From Alloteropsis semialata (Eukaryota > Streptophyta > Magnoliopsida > Poales > Poaceae), in assembly GCA_004135705.1 (NCBI GenBank), contig CM014271.1:40281830-40345829 (forward strand): a DNA stretch of 64,000 nt, read 5' to 3'. Made by a program: the position numbers and the translations under genes. Below the pieces are notes generated by a model. It saw only the letters and a list, made by a program, of their open reading frames with translations, was not told where the DNA came from and made no database searches. Shown in pieces: positions 56,012-64,000 of the stretch (the first letter of the stretch is position 1; each line of letters starts with the position of its first letter).

Positions 56012-59000
56012 ATGAACTCAGTCAATCATTTTCATGCTTGGAAAGCTCTATCCTGGAATGTTCGTGGAAGCAATTCAAAAAAATAGAATTCTATTAGAGA
56101 TAAACTTGTGGAAGCAAGTTGTGATGTGGTATGCTTACAGGAAACAAAAATGGACTTCTTTGATGCACAGTCCATTAAACAATTTTGTCCTTCTTATTTG
56201 AACAAATTTGTATACTTGCCGTCCATCGGTGCCTCAAGTGGTTCAATAATTATTTGGAATGGATCAAAACTACAAGGAGATATGATTTTCACCAATGAGT
56301 TTGCACAATCAATGGAATTTACATCACTCCACTCTGGAGCCAATTGGGTACTTACTAATATTTATGCACTTTGCACTGATGAAGGAAGAATCAATTTTCT
56401 AAACTGGTTCAAAAACATTTCTATGCCTGATTTCGTTGACTGGCTAATAGTGGGAGACTTTAATTTGATCAAGAAAACAGAAGATAGAAACAAGCCTGGG
56501 GCTAATGTCAACACCATTCTCTTGTTTAATGAAGCTATCAGTGCTTTAGCATAATAGAAATACCTCCGAAAGGGAGGAAATACACCTTGTCAAATAAGCA
56601 AGAGTCACCTCTCCTTGAAAGGCTTGATTGGTTCTTTTCCTCAGTTTCTTGGACAAATAATTACCCTAACACTCTTGCCCATTCATTAACCATGGAAACC
56701 TCAGATCATGTACCTTGTGTTATTACAATAAACACTGACATCCCAAAAGCTAGAATTTTCAGGTTTGAAAACTACTGGATGGAACATGAACAATTTCTAT
56801 CAGTTGTGCAACATGGATGGTCAATTCCTGTACAACACACTGATGCTGCAAAAGTGATTACAACAAAGTTTAAAAATCTTAGAAGCATTCTTAAAGCATA
56901 GAGGGCAACCATATCCTGTCTCACTAAAGCAATTGCAAAAATCAAACCTTTGATTGAATTCTTTGATATACTAGAGGAATTCAGAGATCTGGCATTACAT
57001 GAATGGAATTTCAGAGACAGTCTCAAAAACACTCTTATATCTCTTTTACATCAACATAAATTGTACTGGAAGCAGAGAGGGACAATCAAGTGGGTAAAGT
57101 TTGGAGGTGCTAACACAAAATGCTTTCATGCCAATGCCACTATAAAGTTCAGAAAAAACACCATCACCTCCCTGTCTGATTCAGAAGGTACACAACACTT
57201 TGAGCATGCAGCTAAAGCAAACCTCTTATGGGAAGCCTATAAAGATAGACTTGACAAAACTTAATATACTCATATGGATTTTGATATCCAATCACTTTTT
57301 CCTAGACATCCAGATCTCAGCTCCCTGGATGATCCTTTCAAATTATACAAGGTTTGCCTTCAGACAAATCACCAGGTCCTGATGGCTTCAACATAGATTT
57401 CATGAAAAAGTGCTGGCATATTATTGGTCAAGACTTCTACAACCTCTTCTCAGCATTTCATGAAGGTAATATTTGCATTCAAAGTATAAATGGTTCACAT
57501 GTGACTCTCATCCCAAAGAAGTGTTTGCCTAAACGCGTGTAAACAGTCGTTTACACGCGTTTAAATTGTAAACGGAGGGTATACATGTCGTTTAGGCCCT
57601 AGTCGCCAAATTAAACGTCAAACGCTTGTAAACGGTCAATTTGGTCAAAAAACAGTGTAAACAATGAAATTAAACTGATGTTAAACATGTTTACACAGAT
57701 AAACATACATGTAAACGATCATTTAGGCAATAAATAACATGCTTTGGTAGGATAATTGGTTGCTGGTGGTGGAATATAAGTTCCATAAGCGTGTGTTAAG
57801 AACAAATATAGGAGTTAGAGTAGCGAGTATATAAGTATTATGTATAATATAAGAATGTTGTGTCATTATGTATTATATGCATACCTTAAATTGCAATTAC
57901 CAAAAAAATATAGTATGAAATTATGATTTTTTATACATATTTACAGCTACAGTGCAAACTGTTTAAACCGTTTAGTCTATCGTCTAAACTGTTTAAACGC
58001 TAAACGGAGGGCGACTGTCTAGCGTTTTAGGATAACACTGTCCCAAAGAATGATACACCCATGACAGTGTCAGATTTCAGACCCATTTCTCTTTTGAACT
58101 ACTCGATTAAAATCATCACCAAGCTTTTAGCCAACAGGTTACAAGCCAACATTATGGAGTTCATTCATCATAATCAATATGGGTTTATTAAATCAAGAAC
58201 CATCCAAGATTATTTAGCTTGGTCTCTTGAATATCTTCATATCTGCCACAAATCTAAGAAAGAGTTAATTATACTGAAGCTAGATTTTGAAAAAGCTTTT
58301 GACAAAGTGGAACATGAATTCATGATGCAAGTAATGACTCATAAGGGATTCAGTTCCAAATGGCTCCATTGGATGTAACTGATCTTCAACTCAGGTACAT
58401 CAGCAATCTTACTAAATGGTGTTCATGGTAAAGTTTTTCACTGCAAAAGAGGAGTTAGACAAGGAGATCCATTATCTCCACTTCTTTTTGTTCTGGCTGC
58501 CGACTTTCTTCAGACCCTGCTAAATGATGCAAAGTCACAGGGACTGTTACATTTACCTATACAACATGGAGCTGGTAATGATTTTCCTATAGTGCAATAT
58601 ACTGATGACACTCTAGTTATTACGGAGGCATGCTCTAAACAAGTGCAGTTTTGAAGCATATATTATATCTCTTTGCCTCTTCTACTGGTTTAAAGGTAAA
58701 CTTTAACAAATCAGTCATGGTCCCAATCAATACCTCTGAGCAAAAGATGACAGAACTAGCAGACTTACTTGGCTGTAAAATTGTCTGCCTTTCACATATA
58801 CGGGAATGCCTCTAGGCTTGCATAAGCCCTCGGTGCAAGATTTAATGCCTCTGGTCAAGAGATGTGAGAACAAACTTCTAGTAACTTCAAATCTTCTATG
58901 CCAGGCTGGGAAATTAATTTTGGTCAACTCTGTTCTTTCTTCATATCCAACCTTCCTGATGTGTTTTCTTAAACTGCACAAAACAGTCTTCAAGCAACTG

Positions 59001-60115
59001 GACAAGTACAAAAAACATCTCCTTTAGAGAGGTGCAGATATCAACAATAAAAAACCACCAAAAGCAGCATCCTATGGTTTGCCTCCCAAAAGAGGAAGGT
59101 GGGCTAGGAATCCTGGATCTGTCAGTCCAAAATGATGCACTGCTAATGAAGAACCTAGCCAAATTCTATAATAAAGTTGATTTACCAAGGGTGAATTTGA
59201 TCTGGCATAATTATTATGCAGATGGCTCTCTGTCTGGTGTCAAAGCAAAGGGCTCCTTTTGGTGGAAGGACTTTCTGAAATTGATCACTCAGTACAAGGG
59301 GTTGGACATCCCTAACCCGTAAAAAGGTAACTCTGTCCTACTATGGGATGATCTATGGTGTAACATGGTCCCCAAACTGTCCTATCCGCAACTCTACTCA
59401 TTTACCAAAGACAAAAATATTAGTCTTTTTAACGCCACACAGACACATCAGCTGCATGATATTTTCCATCTGCCTTTATCAGTGCCAGCTTTCCAGCAAT
59501 ATCAAGAGCTTATTCAATAGATTAATGATATTCAGTTCAATGACAATAATGATACATGGACATATATTTAGGGAAACAATATCTATTCCTCACATAAAGC
59601 TTACAGGCATATGAAAGGCCACCGAGATTTACATCCATCGTTCAAATGGCTATGGAAAAGCTCCTGCCAACTAAAGCACAACATTTTTTCTGGCTAGTTC
59701 TAAAGGACAGACTGAATACAAGAGGAATGCTAAGAAGAAGAACTATGATTTTGCCTGATTACAGTTGTGTCCTTTGCTCATGTACAGATGATGAATCCAT
59801 TGAACATCTTTTCTTACTTGCTCCTTTGCAACACAGTGCTGGCAGATCCTCAACCTCAACACATCCTTGGCTTGGGAACCATTACAGACTCTAGTAAACC
59901 TAAAGCAACAATTGTCTGAAGCTTTTTTCATGGATGTAATCATACTTATGACATGGAGTATTTGGACAGTGAGAAACAGGGTCATTTATTATCATGAAGA
60001 TTACAGCCTGGAAGCAGTCAAATATACTTTCCTCAATGAATTTAAGCTGCTGTTACACAGAGCCAAGAGAAGTCAGATACCAAGAATGCAAGCATGGATA
60101 GAAAAAACTTTGTAA
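56012..60115 (+). pseudogene. LINE ORF2 (endonuclease - reverse transcriptase), broken
   Basis: The start ATG is at 56012. The APE-type endonuclease shows LSWNVRGSN, CLQETKMDFF, LIVGDFNLIKK and TSDHVPCVI (about 56700), all key motifs. RT begins near 57350 (SDKSPGPDGFNIDFMKKCW); after the MITE come SDFRPISLLN, KLDFEKAFDKVEHEF and the catalytic YTDD (about 58603, usual YADD). The C-terminal zinc segment (HNIFFWLVLKDRL...CVLCSCTDDESIEHLF) is near 59680-59830, then a frameshift before the end (SIWTVRNRVIYYHE...). Stops occur at about 56090, 56552, 56899, 57262 and 58376. Confidence 0.88.
57521..58040. mobile_element. hAT-like MITE inserted in LINE ORF2 (520 bp)
   Basis: TCCCAAAGAA lies on both sides (57511-57520 and 58041-58050). 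The ends GTGTTTGCCTAAACGCG and CGTTTTAGGATAACACTG form an imperfect inverted repeat. Short TAAACG/CGTTTA motifs recur inside, like hAT subterminal repeats. Without the insert and one repeat copy the RT frame is continuous, which proves the insertion. The direct repeat can be read as 8-10 bp, so hAT (8 bp) and Mutator (9-10 bp) both remain possible. Confidence 0.8.
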
Positions 60116-61499
60116 TTCCTCTTTTTGGTTTTGGTTTTGTTCTTGCTTTCTCTTTGCTGTAACTTTTTGTACTTCTATGTCTTTATTAATATATAACCAG
60201 TAGGGGATAAAACCCCTCCTGTTTCCTCAAAAAAAAAAGGAATGGTGGGCATCATGACAAACATATCTGCATGCTGTGAGGTATCCTGTATAGACCATTT
60301 GCTCTGCCTCACAAACTCCCCCGAAGGCAGTGATCAGAGCTAGTGTCCCTCGTTACAGGCTCACCATTGTTGATCTTGTGGTACATGCTTTTCATTCAGG
60401 TATGATTTAGCTGGACCTGTCAAGCTCAGATGTGAGAAGAGCGTCTTATGCAACTAGCAAGACGTGGAAAATTGGGAATTAAAGAGTTGACTAGATTGCT
60501 TCAATTGTAATAATTTTAATTGTAATCACAAAGAATAAAATGGAGATGGACACTAGTAGTTGCTTAAAGACCTTATCATGTGTTATACATATATCATGAG
60601 ACTGCTTCGACATGAACATGTCGCACAAATACCAATACAGATCTGTACCAGTCCTAGGCAGCTTGAATATGAGAATGGTTCGCTGCAATTAAGTAACAAG
60701 TCACAGATACACTGTAGCAAAAACTTACCATGGACCACCAAATAAGCTGAAATAAGGTACCCATACATAGCTTATTTGGGATTATTTTGGTGGTCCTTGG
60801 TGGTATTTTACCATGTTGTGCTTGTGTATAAGCTAGATTATATAATCTATTAGAAAACAAACACATAGATTGAATGCTTAGATTGTTAAAATGGATCGGA
60901 TTAAATGATTTTTGATGGTATATGCATATTAACTGTGTAGAAGTTTTACTAGTGTAAAAGTAATTTTGTTTCCTCTCTTCTCTGCAGATGTGGGGACCCA
61001 CTTCATATTATTAGTGTAAAATGTATTTTTTGAGATATATCTTCGCATATCATTCTCGTACTAGCATGAGTGGGCGCTCTTGTGCCGCGCCCATGAAGGC
61101 ATGAAGCATGGGTACTCGAGATCCGATGAAATTTTTGTATTAGAAGTGTGGGTCAAATTTTTATCCATGGGTCTGTAATGTGGAAAAAATCTAGACCCAT
61201 CGGATTTATGGCATGGGACTTGGAGTGTAGTACTCAGAGCCACAAACCTATGAGTTTTTTTTTCTCGATCAATAGTGGGAAAGTAGAATATATTAATCCA
61301 TAGTACTACATATTTCTATTTTTATTGGTCAATTGGTGTAATATGTAAGTTAGGATGTGACTTTATACCTAACGTGGTAGTTTAGAAGCTAGATTATGCA
61401 TTCATGCCACTAATGTATGAATTTATATGCTATCTAATATTATGGTTGGTGAACTTATTATCTTGTTATGTACTTATGTTGATTTACACGAACAATGTA

Positions 61500-61564
61500 T
61501 GCATATATGCGCATAAGTGTATGTGTGTATATATATATGTATGTATGTATGTACACACACACAT
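61500..61564. repeat. Microsatellite cluster (TG/TA, TATG, AC)
   Basis: GTATGTGTGTATATATATATGTATGTATGTATGTACACACACACA-type simple sequence. Confidence 0.8.
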
Positions 61565-61682
61565 GACTATTGTTGTCGATAGTTTACTTTTATGGACACG
61601 GGCGACCTGTGGGTACCTGTTAACCCGACAGCCATGGACTTAGACATAAAGTTGAACACGTGACGGATCATGGGCTTTTAAT

Positions 61683-61815
61683 GGGCGGATTTTATTTTCG
61701 CGGGCACTGATTTGGGATGGCTCATTGCCATCTCTATCTGTTGTACACGAGTTTTTTAACAGGCGAATTTTATTTTCGCGGGCACCAATTTAAAATGGCC
61801 TGCTGCCATTTTGGG
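61683..61815. repeat. Tandem duplication of about 78 bp
   Basis: GGCGGATTTTATTTTCGCGG (61684) and GGCGAATTTTATTTTCGCGG (61762) head two copies that also share ATGGC...TGCCAT further on. Confidence 0.65.
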
Positions 61816-62165
61816 GTCCATTTAGCATGTACATATAGATTTTGTGTTTTATTTCTTTCTACATAGACCATGAGGGATGGAATCGGTGCGCGTGTATGGG
61901 TAGCAAGTAGCAACGCAGCGCATCAGCCAAAATCTTAGGTGGACACGAAGGATGCGTGGACTTTTCGACTGCTGCACGCATGACAGAGGCAAGCCCCAGA
62001 GCGTGAAAACCTGCACCCTGTTATTGACAAATTAAAAAAAAGGCAAAGCAGCATGTTAGCTCAAAAGCCACGTGTCCTCTATCTATTAGGCAAGAACCAG
62101 GTAGATGGTTTGAGAGGCCTCCCTTTTCTTCACGCCTAAGAGGGTCTATATTATGATATTGTAGA

Positions 62166-62502
62166 GTTGTGGGCTGCCTACAGTCGCACCGTGGCCTTTA
62201 CTTGGTAAACAAAGTGAACAAGAGCAAGATTGACATCTTACACAGGGTTGGTCTATTATGTTTAGAGTGTTGTTTCATATCTATGCCTATTAGATAGTTT
62301 TATTTTACCACCAGCCTATCACTACCGTTTTATAGCATCTGATGGTAGTAAAGTTTCAGTGCCGTCTCGTGCAAAAAATTCTATTGTTACTGGTTTTTTT
62401 AAGAGGCAAGCTTGTGCACTAGCTTATACTGTTATAAGCTCGCTTTATTCAGATCTCCATTTCACAAATAGGGATGCAGCTTAATTATTGAAAACATAGG
62501 TG
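62166..62502 (+). repeat. Left arm of a 337-bp inverted repeat around the gap
   Basis: It is the reverse complement of 63664-64000 with only two mismatches seen (near 62445 and 62487). The right arm runs off the window, so the true length may be greater. Confidence 0.95.
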
Positions 62503-62663
62503 TTTCTGTTAATATTTTGGTTGATTAATTGTAGCATTGCTAGGTTTAGTCCAAGAAAGGGGTCCAGATAACATTATGTGTAGACCCCCTCCACTCTGCA
62601 TCACGTGTGGACACGCCACACCACATGGCCCCGACCTCATGATCTTGTACCTCACGCTCCCCC

Positions 62664-63663
62664 NNNNNNNNNNNNNNNNNNNNNNNNNNNNNNNNNNNNN
62701 NNNNNNNNNNNNNNNNNNNNNNNNNNNNNNNNNNNNNNNNNNNNNNNNNNNNNNNNNNNNNNNNNNNNNNNNNNNNNNNNNNNNNNNNNNNNNNNNNNNN
62801 NNNNNNNNNNNNNNNNNNNNNNNNNNNNNNNNNNNNNNNNNNNNNNNNNNNNNNNNNNNNNNNNNNNNNNNNNNNNNNNNNNNNNNNNNNNNNNNNNNNN
62901 NNNNNNNNNNNNNNNNNNNNNNNNNNNNNNNNNNNNNNNNNNNNNNNNNNNNNNNNNNNNNNNNNNNNNNNNNNNNNNNNNNNNNNNNNNNNNNNNNNNN
63001 NNNNNNNNNNNNNNNNNNNNNNNNNNNNNNNNNNNNNNNNNNNNNNNNNNNNNNNNNNNNNNNNNNNNNNNNNNNNNNNNNNNNNNNNNNNNNNNNNNNN
63101 NNNNNNNNNNNNNNNNNNNNNNNNNNNNNNNNNNNNNNNNNNNNNNNNNNNNNNNNNNNNNNNNNNNNNNNNNNNNNNNNNNNNNNNNNNNNNNNNNNNN
63201 NNNNNNNNNNNNNNNNNNNNNNNNNNNNNNNNNNNNNNNNNNNNNNNNNNNNNNNNNNNNNNNNNNNNNNNNNNNNNNNNNNNNNNNNNNNNNNNNNNNN
63301 NNNNNNNNNNNNNNNNNNNNNNNNNNNNNNNNNNNNNNNNNNNNNNNNNNNNNNNNNNNNNNNNNNNNNNNNNNNNNNNNNNNNNNNNNNNNNNNNNNNN
63401 NNNNNNNNNNNNNNNNNNNNNNNNNNNNNNNNNNNNNNNNNNNNNNNNNNNNNNNNNNNNNNNNNNNNNNNNNNNNNNNNNNNNNNNNNNNNNNNNNNNN
63501 NNNNNNNNNNNNNNNNNNNNNNNNNNNNNNNNNNNNNNNNNNNNNNNNNNNNNNNNNNNNNNNNNNNNNNNNNNNNNNNNNNNNNNNNNNNNNNNNNNNN
63601 NNNNNNNNNNNNNNNNNNNNNNNNNNNNNNNNNNNNNNNNNNNNNNNNNNNNNNNNNNNNNNN
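62664..63663. other. Assembly gap, 1000 N
   Basis: A run of exactly 1000 N between the two arms of the inverted repeat; the true length is unknown. 62503-62663 is single-copy sequence next to it. Confidence 0.99.
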
Positions 63664-64000
63664 CACCTATGTTTTCAACAATTAAGCTGCATCCCTATTT
63701 GTGAAATGGAGATCTGAATAGAGCGAGCTTATAACAGTATAAGCTAGTGCACAAGCTTGCCTCTTAAAAAAACCAGTAACAATAGAATTTTTTGCACGAG
63801 ACGGCACTGAAACTTTACTACCATCAGATGCTATAAAACGGTAGTGATAGGCTGGTGGTAAAATAAAACTATCTAATAGGCATAGATATGAAACAACACT
63901 CTAAACATAATAGACCAACCCTGTGTAAGATGTCAATCTTGCTCTTGTTCACTTTGTTTACCAAGTAAAGGCCACGGTGCGACTGTAGGCAGCCCACAAC
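63664..64000 (-). repeat. Right arm of the inverted repeat
   Basis: The reverse complement of 62166-62502, beginning at the first base after the gap. Confidence 0.95.

Larger units (their letters stand above)
52531..60239 (+). mobile_element. L1-type LINE, near full length
   Basis: It is flanked by the perfect 13-bp target duplication GAATGGTGGGCAT (52518-52530 and 60240-60252) and ends in an A run. ORF1 has a nucleic-acid binding domain and a zinc knuckle. ORF2 has endonuclease, RT and a C-terminal zinc segment. A 520-bp MITE lies in ORF2. Stops and frameshifts make it inactive. The GC-rich first ~250 bp is the expected 5' UTR. Confidence 0.9.
60253..62165. other. AT-rich spacer, no gene seen
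   Basis: No coding region supported. An imperfect inverted repeat at about 60728-60815 (GGACCACCAAATAAGC against GCTTATTT...GGTGGTCC with a 12-base bulge) could be a degraded MITE. A microsatellite and a short duplication are listed separately. Confidence 0.5.

Noticed and set aside
62322..63845. CACTACCG...CGGTAGTG symmetry, suggesting a CACTA element spanning the second gap
   Set aside because: The inverted identity extends well beyond these ends on both sides, and the flanking bases are inverted (TAT/ATA), not a direct target duplication, so it is part of the larger inverted repeat.

Overview
This window is grass (Poaceae) nuclear DNA, almost certainly from a draft assembly. The evidence is plant-type spliced exons, GC-rich Pro/Ala-rich segments, and transposon families typical of grasses: Athila, Tat/Ogre and Reina-like Ty3 elements, a CACTA element with TTTGCCGTGTGCC subterminal repeats, Tourist- and Stowaway-like MITEs, and L1-type LINEs. 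The species cannot be fixed from the sequence alone. Two N runs of exactly 1000 bases (25362-26361 and 62664-63663) are placeholder gaps of unknown true size.

Layout. Positions 1 to about 19589 are a nest of truncated LTR retrotransposons. A Ty3 element with a 1.94 kb LTR and gag (273-3757, +) carries an Athila-like element (3758-11920, -). That element is in turn interrupted by a Tat-type element (11921 to about 19589, +). The nest ends abruptly beside the only confidently recognised host gene, the last three exons of a plastid ferrochelatase with a C-terminal CAB-like helix (19780-21083, +). Its 5' exons are not in the window. Downstream lies a degenerate ~150-bp AT-rich tandem repeat (21550-22572, resuming 23538-23690), split by a 956-bp GC-rich insert flanked by a 9-bp direct repeat. 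A young Reina-type chromovirus with a 5-bp target duplication follows (23913-26993); its interior is mostly gap.

From 28937 to 49257 two related Ogre-like (Tat lineage) elements lie in opposite orientations (28937-37736 + and 40290-49257 -). A 2.55-kb spacer between them holds a Tourist-like MITE and a candidate terminal exon of a host gene. Both elements carry clusters of a near-palindromic motif, AAACCGGTGGAACCGGTTT, in the LTRs and in linkers of the coding region. The Athila-like element shows a similar design with a different motif (AGGTCGGCCGACC).

The right part (49258-64000) holds a 5'-truncated LINE tail, a complete non-autonomous CACTA element with a tRNA-like module (50740-52108), and a near full-length L1-type LINE with a 13-bp target duplication (52531-60239) that itself carries a 520-bp MITE. 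The window ends in a ~337-bp, ~99% identical inverted repeat around the second gap.

The coding sequences are mostly selfish-element genes with stops and frameshifts, and no multi-gene cellular pathway is encoded. I found no convincing new multi-gene system. The best unexplained signal is the dispersed dyad-motif clusters in the retrotransposons, whose conservation appears to act on the nucleic acid rather than the protein.
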